From Cellulomonas sp. ES6 (GTDB lineage: Bacteria; Actinomycetota; Actinomycetes; Actinomycetales; Cellulomonadaceae), in the NCBI RefSeq assembly GCF_030053835.1, contig NZ_CP125655.1:682001-746000 (forward strand): a stretch of 64,000 bases of DNA. The letters run 5' to 3'. The position numbers were made by a program, and so were the translations under genes. Under the pieces are notes generated by a model. The model was not told where the DNA came from and did not search any database. It saw only the letters and a program-made list of their open reading frames with translations. Each line of letters starts with the position of its first letter. The stretch's first letter is position 1. Shown one piece after another: positions 52,208 to 60,898 of the stretch.

Positions 52208-54828
52208 GCGGTGCCCTCCTGCGCGGTGCGGGCGTCGGACGCGGCGACCTGCCGCAGCGCGACCACCATGGTGAGACCGCCGCCCGGTGTGTCCTCCGGG
52301 ACGAGCGTGCCGCCCATCCCCTCGGCGAAGCCCCGCGACAGCGCGAGGCCCAGGCCCAGGCCGGTCGTGTTGTCGGTGTCCCCCAGGCGCTGGAAGGGCA
52401 CGAACAGGTCGGCCCGCCGGTCGGGCGGCACACCCGGGCCGTGGTCGACGACCCGGACCTCGACCCGGTCGGCGAACGCGCTCGTCTGCACGCGGACCGG
52501 CGTGCGCGGCGGGCTGGCGTGCACCGCGTTCGCCAGCACGTTCACCAGCACCCGCCGCAGCAGCGCCGGGTCCGCCGACACGGCGGGCAGCGCGGGGTCG
52601 AGCTCGAGGTGCACGACGTCCGGGCCCAGCGCGAGCTCGTCCAGGGCGGCCAGCACCACGTCGTCCACGTCAGTCGGCCGGCACTCGACGCCCAGCGCGC
52701 CCGCCTGCAGCCGGCTCGCGTCCAGCAGGTCGGTCACCAGCCCGGTCAGCGTCGCCAGGCTCTCCTCCGCGGTCGCGAGCAGCTCCTCCCGGTCGGCCGG
52801 CGACCAGTCGACGTCCCGCGCGCGCAGGCTGCTCACGGCGGTCGTGGCGGCCGTGAGGGGGCGGCGCAGGTCGTGGCTCACGGCCGAGAGCAGGGCGCTG
52901 CGCACCTGGTCCGTCTCGCGCAGCGGGCCGATCGCGTCGGCCGTGCGGCTGAGCCGCTGGTGCTCGAGGGCCGCCGCGATCTGCGTGACGACGACGCCCA
53001 GCAGGCGGTTGCCGGAGCCGTCGACGTCGGGGACGGCTGCTGGGGTCCGGGCCGGGGCCGCGGAGCCGCCCGCGGCGGGGGCGGGCGCGGACGGGACCTC
53101 GCCGGGGGTGGACCCTCCGCGCGGGTCGCGCGGCTCGCCGGGGTCGAGGTCCAGGACGGTGTGCTCGTCCACGGGGAGGTGCGGCGACCCGGGACGCACC
53201 GTGCCGGACTGCGCGAGCACGTCGTCCCCGGACCGGAGGCGCACCCCGGCCAGCCCGAAAGCCTCCTGCGCGCGCTCGACCAGGGCCCGCAGGGTGTCCT
53301 GCCCGCGCAGCACGCCCCCGGCGACCGTCGCGATGAGCTCGGACTCCGCGCGGGCGCGCTGCGCGGCACGGGTGCGGCGCGCGGCGAGGTCCACGACCGA
53401 GCTGACCAGGAGGCCGTTCGCGACGTAGAGCGCCAGCGCGAGCGCGTGCACCGGCTCGCTGACCGTCACCGTGTGCGTCGGCTCGACGAACAGGTAGTTC
53501 AGCGTCAGCCCGGACAGCAGCGCGGTCAGCAGGGCGGGCCACAGCCCACCGACCAGTGCCGTCACCACGACGAGCAGCTGGTAGGCCAGGACGTCGCTCG
53601 CCAGCGACGCGTCGCTGCGGCCCGCCACCAGGACGGCCGTGAGCAGCGGCCCGAGCACCACCGAGAGCGCGAAGCCGAGCACCCGGCGTCGCGCGGTCAG
53701 CGCCCCCGAGAACGCCCCCGCGACGCGCGGCAGCGGCAGCCGGCGCCCGGCGGCGGCGTGGTTGACCAGGTGCACGTCGATCGCACCGGCTCTCCGGATG
53801 ACCGTCGACCCGGTGCCGGGTCCGGTGAGCGCCGCCTTGAGCCAGCTGCGGCGGCTGAGACCGATGACGAGCTGGGTGGCGTCGTGGTCCCGCGCGAACT
53901 GGACCAGCGCGGTCGCGACGTCCTCCCCCACCACCTGGTGGAACGTGCCGCCGAGCTGCTCGGTGAGCGCCGCCTGCTCCGTGAGCGCGCCCGGGTCGCC
54001 GTCCCGCAGACCGGTCTGCGCGCTGACGTGCACCGCCAGCAGCTCACCACCCGCGGACCTCGCCGCGATGCGCGCGCCGCGCCGCAGGAGCGTCTCGCCC
54101 TCGGCACCGCCCGTCAGCGCGACGACGACCCGCTCGCGTGCCTCCCACGGCGCGTCGATGGCGTGCTCGGCGCGGTACGTGCGCAGGGCCGAGTCGACCT
54201 CGTCGGCCAGCCACAGCAGGGCGAGCTCCCGCAGGGCCGTGAGGTTCCCGAGCCGGAAGTAGTTCGACAGCGCCGCGTCCACGCGCTCGGCGGGGTAGAC
54301 GTTGCCCTCGGCCAGGCGGTCGCGCAGGGACTGCGGGGCGAGGTCGACGAGCTCCACGTCGTCAGCGGCCCGCAGCACCGCGTCGGGCACGGTCTCCCGC
54401 TGCGGGACGCCCGTGATGGTGCGCACCACGTCGTTGAGCGACTCGATGTGCTGGATGTTGACGGTGGTCACGACGTGGATCCCGGCGGCCAGCAGCTCCG
54501 AGACGTCCTGCCAGCGCTTCGCGTGGCGCGACCCGGGTGCGTTGGTGTGCGCGAGCTCGTCGACCAGCGCGACCTGCGGGCGGCGTGCCAGCACGGCGTC
54601 CAGGTCCATCTCGGACAGCCGGACGCCGCGGTGCTCGACGACGGTCCGCGGCACGACCTCGAGCCCGCCCAGCAGGCCCGCCGTCGCGGCGCGGCCGTGG
54701 GTCTCGACGACCGCCACCACGACGTCCTTGCCGTCGGCGCGCATGTCGTGCCCCGCCTCGAGCATCGCGTACGTCTTGCCGACGCCCGGGGCAGCGCCCA
54801 GCAGGACCCGCAACCGACCCCGCGCCAT
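52204..54828 (-). CDS. kdpD: Sensor histidine kinase KdpD
   Basis: An 874-residue sensor. N-terminal KdpD domain with Walker A GAAPGVGKT (11-19) and VDELAHTNAPGSRHAKRW; USP-like domain near 240-370; four helices (DUF4118) near 385-490; GAF-like region; HisKA with His652 in LLSAVSHDLRRPLTAA; and the ATPase boxes NVLANAVHASP, DHGPGVPPD and GLGLGLALSRGF. It senses potassium and ionic stress and phosphorylates KdpE. ATG 54828 has GGAGG about 8 nt upstream. The frame remains open upstream through a Val-Pro-Gly repeat that I do not include. Confidence 0.95.
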   Translation of the reverse strand: MARGRLRVLLGAAPGVGKTYAMLEAGHDMRADGKDVVVAVVETHGRAATAGLLGGLEVVPRTVVEHRGVRLSEMDLDAVLARRPQVALVDELAHTNAPGSRHAKRWQDVSELLAAGIHVVTTVNIQHIESLNDVVRTITGVPQRETVPDAVLRAADDVELVDLAPQSLRDRLAEGNVYPAERVDAALSNYFRLGNLTALRELALLWLADEVDSALRTYRAEHAIDAPWEARERVVVALTGGAEGETLLRRGARIAARSAGGELLAVHVSAQTGLRDGDPGALTEQAALTEQLGGTFHQVVGEDVATALVQFARDHDATQLVIGLSRRSWLKAALTGPGTGSTVIRRAGAIDVHLVNHAAAGRRLPLPRVAGAFSGALTARRRVLGFALSVVLGPLLTAVLVAGRSDASLASDVLAYQLLVVVTALVGGLWPALLTALLSGLTLNYLFVEPTHTVTVSEPVHALALALYVANGLLVSSVVDLAARRTRAAQRARAESELIATVAGGVLRGQDTLRALVERAQEAFGLAGVRLRSGDDVLAQSGTVRPGSPHLPVDEHTVLDLDPGEPRDPRGGSTPGEVPSAPAPAAGGSAAPARTPAAVPDVDGSGNRLLGVVVTQIAAALEHQRLSRTADAIGPLRETDQVRSALLSAVSHDLRRPLTAATTAVSSLRARDVDWSPADREELLATAEESLATLTGLVTDLLDASRLQAGALGVECRPTDVDDVVLAALDELALGPDVVHLELDPALPAVSADPALLRRVLVNVLANAVHASPPRTPVRVQTSAFADRVEVRVVDHGPGVPPDRRADLFVPFQRLGDTDNTTGLGLGLALSRGFAEGMGGTLVPEDTPGGGLTMVVALRQVAASDARTAQEGTA

Positions 54829-54954
54829 CCGTCCGTCCTCCGGTCCTGCGCGCCGAGGGCGGGTGCCGGCCCTGCGGCCGCGCGGGGCGCCCAGGTCCCC
54901 GCGGGGATCGTAGTCGCGTGGGCCGGGAGGTGGCGCAGCCGGCGCGTCCGGGAC

Positions 54955-55030
54955 GGCCGGGGCGCCCGGCACGCCCGGCGCACCCGGCACGCCCGGCACG
55001 CCCGGCACGGCCGGCACGGCCGGCACGCGA
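54955..55030. repeat. 9-bp tandem repeat tract
   Basis: About eight units related to CCCGGCACG between kdpD and the LAxTG gene. In one frame it would spell a Val-Pro-Gly/Ala repeat, but the family alignment places the kdpD start downstream. Confidence 0.7.
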
Positions 55031-55085
55031 CGCGATGCCGCCGGTCGGCCCGTCGCGGTGGTGCGACGGGCCGGCCGGTGCTGCC

Positions 55086-57686
55086 TCACGCCGCCGCGTC
55101 GAGGGCGCGCCGCACACGTGCCCGGTGCACCAGCGCCACCGCCCCGCCGGTCACGAGGAGCAGCGCCGCCGCTCCGGCGGTCACCGCGTCGGCCCCGGTC
55201 ACGGCGAGCGGCGGTGCGTCCGCCACCGGCGTGCCCGGCGGGGGCGGCGCGGCGGGCGGGGACGTCGGCGTGGCCGGGGGCGGACCCACGGTCAGCGTCT
55301 CGGACTCCTCGCCGCAGCGCCCGGCGGACAGCTCGGTCCCGTCGGGCGCGGTGGTGCGCTCCACGAAGCCGTAGGTGCCCGGCTCGGTGGTGCGGTAGGC
55401 GTCCGTCCGGTACTCGCCGGCCCCGTCGGACAGCGGCACCGTGGCTGTCCACACCGGTTCCCGGCAGACGAGGTCCTCCCCCGGCGGCGCGTGGAAGAGG
55501 TCGACCGTCGCCAGCGTGCCGTCGGGCACGGTCCCGCGGACCGTGAGGACGTCCCACACCTCGGTGCCGGCGACGGGGTCCTCGGCCGCCGCCAGGGCGG
55601 TGGTGCGGACCGTCACGTCCTCGGTGACCGTCGTCGTCTCGGCCGGCGCCCCGCACTCGCCGCGGTCCAGCACGGTGCCGTCGGCGCGGGCCAGCGTCTC
55701 GACCCAGTACACGAGCCCGGCCCGGTCGGGCGCGGGCGCGTCGCCCGAGTCGTAGTACCCCGCGCCACGGACCTCGACCGGCTCGGAGGTCCACAGCAGC
55801 GTGCCGGCGTCGCAGACCGGGACCGCTCCCGGCTCCTGCGGACCGTACGCCTCGAACACGAGGTGGTCGCCGGGCTGGGTGGTGCCCGTGACCAGGGCGG
55901 TGTCCCGCATCGTCCCGCCGGCCGGCGCCGCGTCCTGGGCCTGCGTCACGGCCTGCGGCGGGACGACGACCTCCGGGGACCCGGGGACGTAGAAGACCTC
56001 GCGCAGGTCGTCGAACGGGCTGACGAACGGCGCCACGCGGGCGTCGCCGGCGAACGCGTACACGAACACGAAGTAGTCGCCGCCCGGGTGGGTCGCCGTG
56101 GCCGGGGCGACGATCGGCCGGGCCGGGTCGTAGCCCACGTCGTAGCGGCCGTCGACCGCCGCGACCGTTCCCTGCCAGTGCACGGGGGCGTCCTGCGGGA
56201 CCACCGGTCCGTCGGGCAGCGCCGGCAGCGGTCCGTACACGGTGACCGTCGCCTCGCCCAGGTCGGGCTGCCACGGCCCGAGGCCGCCGAACCCGCCGTG
56301 GTCGTCCGGGTAGCCCGAGACGGTGATCCGGTCGAACGCCCGGCCTCCCGGCGCCACGTTGAACTCGCGCGTCTGCGACTCGTGGCGCAGCTCGAACGGG
56401 TTGACGGAGGTCTCGACCGCCTCGAAGAACGGCGCCCGGAAGTCCTCGCGCACGTGCTGCGCGAACCGGCCGGCGTCGGCCTTCCGGATGGTCACCACGG
56501 CCGTGTAGAAGCCGGCGCGGGTCGCCCTGACGGTGCCCGGGGTCGTCACCGTGCCCGGGCCGTCCGCCACGACCCGCACCGTCCCGGCCACGGGAGCACC
56601 CGCCGGGGGCGCGGCGGACTGCGGCAGCGGCGCGTCGAAGGGGCCGTACCAGGTCACCTCGGCGGGGACGTCCACGGGGTCGCCGTCGATCTCGACCCAC
56701 CAGTCGCCCGGTGCCGCGCTGAACTCGACGCGGTCGACCAGTGGGTCCCCGTCCGCCACGCGGACCTCCTGGACCGTCGTGGTCGCGCGCGGCCGGAAGT
56801 CGTCGACGACGGGGAACGACGGCCCTGGCACGACCACCTCCCGGGGGTCGCTGCCGGGGCGGTTGCCGTAGGTGAGCTGGTCCTGCCGGTCGCCCGCCAT
56901 GTCGAGGACCGTGATCGTCGTGCGCCACAGGTCTGCGAACTCGACGCGGTACCCGACGTCGCCGGTGCCGGTCGCCGTCCACGTGAGCGTGACCGGGTCG
57001 GCGGTCGTGGTGCCCTCGTACGTCCGCGTCCCGCTCGCGTCGAGCACCGCCGGGCCGGTCAGGGTCACCGTGAACCGCGCCCCGACGACCGGCTGCCCGG
57101 ACGCCGACCGCAGCGCGATGCCGGTGATCGAGCCGGTGCGCCGGCCCTCACCGGTCACCGCGCCCGCCTGGCCCGCGAACGGCCCGGCGGACGCCGACGC
57201 CTCGGCCAGCAGGGCGTCCGCGCGGTCCTTCACCGCCTGCGGGGTCGCCGCCGCGATGAGCGCGCGGGCCGCGGTCGCGTCGCCGCCCGCGAGCACGCCG
57301 GGCCGCTCGTGGCGCTGGTGCGCGGCGTACCCGATCGCGGCCTGCGTCAGGTCGTCGGCGTCGAACCGGTGCCGGGCGAGGAGCGCGGCGAGCACCGGGT
57401 CGTGGACGTGGTCGGTGCCGACCGGCACGTCGGCCGGACCGGAGGCGAGGACGCGGCCCTGCAGGCAGTAGCCGTGCTCGTCCGAGACGGCCGTGCCCTC
57501 GAGCGGCCCGAGGCGGACGGGTCCGTGGCCGTCCGGGTGGATGACGACGCCGTGCGCCGGGACGGCGGCGGAGGCGGCGGGCGGGACCGCCACGGTGGCG
57601 GACGCGGCCAGCGCGGCGACGGCGAGGGCGGCGCCGAGCAGCGCGGCCGGCCGTCTCGGGGCGTGCCAGGATGGACGTGCTTGCAT
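55086..57686 (-). CDS. LAxTG-anchored surface protein with putative thioester domain
   Basis: An 866-residue exported protein. Signal peptide (AALLGAALAVAALAASATVA, Ala-X-Ala near 40). Residues about 45-180 resemble bacterial thioester domains: Cys74 in EHGYCLQG and Gln115 in DDLTQAAIGYAAHQ could form the intramolecular bond. Four or more beta-sandwich modules follow, several with Trp-Tyr-Gly-Pro strands. The C-terminus has LAVTG (827-831), a helix (AAALLLVTGGAVALVH) and Arg tail, a class-E-sortase-type sorting signal. Start ATG 57686 follows GGAG by 7 nt. No sortase gene is in the window. Confidence 0.82.
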   Translation of the reverse strand: MQARPSWHAPRRPAALLGAALAVAALAASATVAVPPAASAAVPAHGVVIHPDGHGPVRLGPLEGTAVSDEHGYCLQGRVLASGPADVPVGTDHVHDPVLAALLARHRFDADDLTQAAIGYAAHQRHERPGVLAGGDATAARALIAAATPQAVKDRADALLAEASASAGPFAGQAGAVTGEGRRTGSITGIALRSASGQPVVGARFTVTLTGPAVLDASGTRTYEGTTTADPVTLTWTATGTGDVGYRVEFADLWRTTITVLDMAGDRQDQLTYGNRPGSDPREVVVPGPSFPVVDDFRPRATTTVQEVRVADGDPLVDRVEFSAAPGDWWVEIDGDPVDVPAEVTWYGPFDAPLPQSAAPPAGAPVAGTVRVVADGPGTVTTPGTVRATRAGFYTAVVTIRKADAGRFAQHVREDFRAPFFEAVETSVNPFELRHESQTREFNVAPGGRAFDRITVSGYPDDHGGFGGLGPWQPDLGEATVTVYGPLPALPDGPVVPQDAPVHWQGTVAAVDGRYDVGYDPARPIVAPATATHPGGDYFVFVYAFAGDARVAPFVSPFDDLREVFYVPGSPEVVVPPQAVTQAQDAAPAGGTMRDTALVTGTTQPGDHLVFEAYGPQEPGAVPVCDAGTLLWTSEPVEVRGAGYYDSGDAPAPDRAGLVYWVETLARADGTVLDRGECGAPAETTTVTEDVTVRTTALAAAEDPVAGTEVWDVLTVRGTVPDGTLATVDLFHAPPGEDLVCREPVWTATVPLSDGAGEYRTDAYRTTEPGTYGFVERTTAPDGTELSAGRCGEESETLTVGPPPATPTSPPAAPPPPGTPVADAPPLAVTGADAVTAGAAALLLVTGGAVALVHRARVRRALDAAA

Positions 57687-57718
57687 GTCAGGTCTCCAGA
57701 AGGGCTGTCGAGCGGGCA

Positions 57719-57750
57719 GAGGGGTCCGGTGTGCCAGCACCGGGCCCCTC
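57719..57750 (-). terminator. Hairpin between the coiled-coil gene and the LAxTG gene
   Basis: GAGGGGTCCGGTG (57719-57731) pairs with 57738-57750 with one mismatch. On the minus strand it follows the coiled-coil gene and precedes the surface-protein gene, so it is a terminator or attenuator. Confidence 0.5.
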
Positions 57751-57866
57751 ACGGACGAGGGGGGAGGTCGGCGGTCAGGTCACGGCGCCTCCTCGTCCAG
57801 GGGCGGCGGCCGACGACGGCCCCGACCTCGCCCGGCCGGAGGCGTGGGCGCGACGTCGTCGCGGTG

Positions 57867-59033
57867 TCAGCACTCCCACGACGCACCGAACTCGTCGCCG
57901 CACCACGCACCGCCCTCGGTCTCCACGACCGTCGTCCAGCCCGGAGGCAGCGCCGGGGTGGTCGACGGCGTCCCGGACGCCGGGGCGCCGCCCGTGGCGT
58001 CCGCGACGCCGGCCGCCCCGCCCCCGCCGCCGCCACGCCCGGCCGCCGACCCGGATCCGCCCCCGGCCGGCCGGGCCGGGACCCGCGCCGCGCGCTCCGC
58101 CGCCTCGAGCTCCGCCGCACGACGGTCCTGCTCCACCTGCCAGGCGCTCTCGGACGCCGCGACTGCGGCGCGCGCCGTCGTGAGCCGCTCGACGTGCGAG
58201 CGCAGGGCGGCGGTCTCCTCCCGGAGCACCGTCGCGCGCGCCTCCGCCGCGGCGAGCACGGCCCGGGCACGGCCGCCGACGCGCGGTGCGGGACGAGCGG
58301 CAGCCGGCCGCCCCGCGGACGCTGCGACGACGCGGGCGCCCCCGGAGCTCTGCTGCCGGGCGGCGCCGGCCTCGTCGACCGCCGCCCGCAGGGCCGCTCG
58401 TGGCGTGTCGTCCAGCACCCTGCCCTCGGAGGCGGTGAGTGCCGTCCCCGCCTCCGCGACGGCGGCACCGAGGCTCGCGTGGGCCGCCATGCGCTCGGCG
58501 GTCGCGGTGGCGAGGAGCCAGCGCGCGTGCCCCGCCCGCACCGCCGCCGTCGCCTCCGTGAGCGCCGCGCCGCGCGCGCGGACGGCACCTGCACGCATCG
58601 CGGCCTGCTCCGCCCGCGCCTGCCGCGACCCGTCCTCCGGGGGGTCCGACGGCGGCAGCCCGACCAGGAGCGCGGCCAGGTCGCGCCGCAGTCGCCCGTC
58701 GTCCACCCGCCCGGCCGAGGCCGCGAGCGCCCCGCTGCCGTCCCGCCGGGCGACGGCGAGCGAGGCCGCCGCGCGGTCGAGCTCGGTGAGCGCGGTCTCG
58801 AGCCCGCGTGTCCGGCCGGCGTCCCAGCGGACCAGCGCGACCGTCGCGACGAGGACCGCCGCGAGGAGGACCGCCAGGGCCACGGCGGCGCGGCGGCGCC
58901 CCGGCGGTGGTGACGACGCGCCGCGCTGCGGCAGGGCCCGACCGGGGCGGTCGGCACCGTCCGCCCGGTCGGGGACGGCACGGGGGTCGGGTGCGTCCAC
59001 GTGCCCGGACGGCACGGGGTGGGGTGCGCTCAA
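57867..59033 (-). CDS. Coiled-coil membrane protein
   Basis: A 388-residue protein. A short cytoplasmic part, a helix (AAVALAVLLAAVLVATVALV) near residue 55, then about 250 residues of Ala/Arg/Glu-rich coiled coil (TELDRAAASLAVARRDG, RAVLAAAEARATVLREETAA, DRRAAELEAAERAARV), a Gly/Ser linker and the C-terminal GGAWCGDEFGASWEC with two Cys. The TTG at 59033 was chosen because GGAGCG lies 5-9 nt upstream; GTG 59000 is possible. No family recognised. Divergent from the SipW operon, possibly a partner. Confidence 0.65.
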   Translation of the reverse strand: MSAPHPVPSGHVDAPDPRAVPDRADGADRPGRALPQRGASSPPPGRRRAAVALAVLLAAVLVATVALVRWDAGRTRGLETALTELDRAAASLAVARRDGSGALAASAGRVDDGRLRRDLAALLVGLPPSDPPEDGSRQARAEQAAMRAGAVRARGAALTEATAAVRAGHARWLLATATAERMAAHASLGAAVAEAGTALTASEGRVLDDTPRAALRAAVDEAGAARQQSSGGARVVAASAGRPAAARPAPRVGGRARAVLAAAEARATVLREETAALRSHVERLTTARAAVAASESAWQVEQDRRAAELEAAERAARVPARPAGGGSGSAAGRGGGGGGAAGVADATGGAPASGTPSTTPALPPGWTTVVETEGGAWCGDEFGASWEC

Positions 59034-59396
59034 GGATCGCTCCGAGGTCGAGGTCGGGTGAGCGCGGCTGAGGTCCCGACAGTACCCACCGCCCCCCGAA
59101 CCACCCCAGCGGGGGCCTCGCGCCTGTGGACCACGGCCACCCGCGCGGTCCGCAGCCGGACCGCGCGGCACCACGGAGACCGGCCCGGCACCACTGAGCA
59201 GGAGCCCCTGCCCCGCGCGGCCGACCCGCCGGCCGGGCGCCGCCCGGCGCTCCGACCTGCGGGGACGCCACCCGCCGCTCGTCGCGATGGCCCGTCTACC
59301 TACGCATGACGCGGGTCACACGGGGCAGCACCGCCCCCGACGGGCCTACTGGAGTCGACCCCGGAACGACCGGGACGGATCCCCCAGGAGGACCCC
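59034..59396. promoter_or_regulatory. Divergent region ahead of the SipW operon
   Basis: 363 bases without a gene. It holds a perfect 12-bp hairpin (CCGCGCGGTCCG at 59141-59152, complement 59157-59168, CAGC loop). A TACCTACGCAT stretch near 59300 may include a -10 towards the operon. I looked for riboswitch cores and saw none. Confidence 0.35.
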
Positions 59397-60038
59397 ATGA
59401 CCGCACAGAGCACCGACGACCGCTCGCGCCGCCGCAAGGCCCTCGTGGCCTGGGGCGCCCTCGCCGGCGTCGCCGCCCTCGCCACCACCGCCGCGTTCAC
59501 CGACGTGGCCCGCCTGCAGATCGGCAGCAACGGCCTCGGCGGCGCGGACAGCAGCTACAACATCCAGGTCGGTGCCACCGACGCCCAGGGGCAGTTCGTC
59601 CCGGGCTGGCAGGAGGCGTCCGGCACGGCCGTGCCGATCGCGCTCGACGGTGCCGAGTCGCTGTTCCCGGGCTCCGGGCCGATCAGCGTCGACATCCCCG
59701 TCCGGAACGACTCCCCGACGTACCCGTCGACGCTCGCTCTCGAGCTGGCGGACCTGCCCGGCGGCGGCGCGACCGACGCCGACTACCTGTCGAGCCTGCG
59801 GTTCGACGTGCACATGCCGGCCACCTCGCGCGAGGCGGCGCAGGTCAGCGCGACCAGCATGACGTTCGGCGAGCTCTCCCACCTCGTCCTGAACCAGCTG
59901 GCGCCGGGCGAGGAGAGCACCGTGAAGCTCAGCGTCAGCCTGCTGACGCAGGCCGAGTCGGGTGCCTCGTTCGACGACAACTCCCTGTCCGGGAAGGGCG
60001 CCTACCTGCAGGCGTCGCTGAACGGCTCGTCCATCTGA
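59397..60038 (+). CDS. SipW-dependent-type exported protein, TasA/camelysin-like
   Basis: A 213-residue protein. The signal peptide (LVAWGALAGVAALATTAAFTD) ends in the A-A-F-T-D motif characteristic of SipW substrates. The mature beta-sandwich shows VPIALDGAESLFPGSGPISV, VDIPVRNDSPTYPSTLALEL and LNQLAPGEESTVKLSVSL, the layout of TasA/CalY fibre proteins. No cysteine. AGGAGG 5 nt before the ATG. First of five co-directional genes that end in a SipW-like peptidase. Confidence 0.85.
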   Translation: MTAQSTDDRSRRRKALVAWGALAGVAALATTAAFTDVARLQIGSNGLGGADSSYNIQVGATDAQGQFVPGWQEASGTAVPIALDGAESLFPGSGPISVDIPVRNDSPTYPSTLALELADLPGGGATDADYLSSLRFDVHMPATSREAAQVSATSMTFGELSHLVLNQLAPGEESTVKLSVSLLTQAESGASFDDNSLSGKGAYLQASLNGSSI

Positions 60039-60122
60039 CGCCCGCCCCGCCGGCGGCCCGGGCACCCGACCCGGCCGCCGGCGCGGCCCGCACCCCGACC
60101 CGACGCCCCAGGAGGAGGACAG

Positions 60123-60806
60123 ATGCGCACCACGGCCCCTCGCCGCACCGCGGCCCCGGCGCGTTCCGGCCCCTCCCGCCCGGCGCCCGCCACCGCACGT
60201 CCCGCCGGCGGGGCCCGGCACCGTGCACCCGGCCCCGCGCGACGTCCCCGCCGCGCGCTGCTCGCCCTCGGCGGCCTCGCCGGCGCCGTCGCGCTCGCCG
60301 CCGGGACGTCGATCACGCACGCCGCGTTCACCGACGCCGCGGAGGCCGACCTGGGCACCGTGGGCGGCGCGTACGACATCGCGCTCGTCGACGGCACCGG
60401 GGCGACCGTCCAGGGCGACGACCACCCGCTCGTGGTGGACACCGTCGTGCCGGGGCCCGACGGGGCGACGGCGATCGAGGTGGACGTGGTGACCACCACC
60501 GCCGCGACCGGCACCGTGACGCTGACCGTCGAGAACGCCCGCCCGGCACCCCTGCCGGCCGACCCGGGCGTCCCCGGCCCGGGCGCCGACCCGTACGACG
60601 TCGCCCGGTTCACCGTGTCGGTGGACGGCCGGGTCGTCGCGTCGGAGCCCGCCGCAGGCCTCGGCGCCCTCACGATCACCGGCTTCGAGACCGGTGTCCC
60701 CCGCCGCGTCCAGGTGGCCGCGACGCTCGAGCCCGCGCTCGGCAACCCCTACTACTCCGGCCGGGCGATGGTGCTCGGCCTCCGGTTCGACGGGACGACC
60801 GGCTGA
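60123..60806 (+). CDS. SipW-dependent-type exported protein
   Basis: A 227-residue protein. A 45-residue Arg/Pro/Ala-rich cytoplasmic extension precedes the helix (LGGLAGAVALAAGTSITHAA) and the A-A-F-T-D motif near 70. The mature domain (YDIALVDGTGATVQGDDHPL, ATAIEVDVVTTTAATGTV, VARFTVSVDGRVVASEP) is a TasA-like beta-sandwich. Strong AGGAGGAGG site. 84 nt after the first operon gene. Confidence 0.82.
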   Translation: MRTTAPRRTAAPARSGPSRPAPATARPAGGARHRAPGPARRPRRALLALGGLAGAVALAAGTSITHAAFTDAAEADLGTVGGAYDIALVDGTGATVQGDDHPLVVDTVVPGPDGATAIEVDVVTTTAATGTVTLTVENARPAPLPADPGVPGPGADPYDVARFTVSVDGRVVASEPAAGLGALTITGFETGVPRRVQVAATLEPALGNPYYSGRAMVLGLRFDGTTG

Positions 60807-60898
60807 CGGGCGTCTCCGCGGCCGCCGGCCGCCCGCACCGCCCCGCACGCCGCCACGCCACGCCCGACCACCCCGCCCGCACGCCCGAAGGAGGAACC

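Noticed and set aside
54829..56982. An N-terminal extension of KdpD through a Val-Pro-Gly repeat
   Set aside because: The frame is open by chance in GC-rich DNA. KdpD proteins begin at the Walker A region, and GGAGG lies just before ATG 54828; the extension also overlaps the LAxTG gene.
59034..59396. A second riboswitch ahead of the SipW operon
   Set aside because: No GCAAACC, GACGCAAAGCC or other known aptamer core was found; only a simple 12-bp hairpin is present.
59287..59398. A 37-codon leader peptide whose stop overlaps the first SipW-operon start
   Set aside because: The ATGA overlap is suggestive, but codon third positions are unbiased and there is no ribosome binding site.
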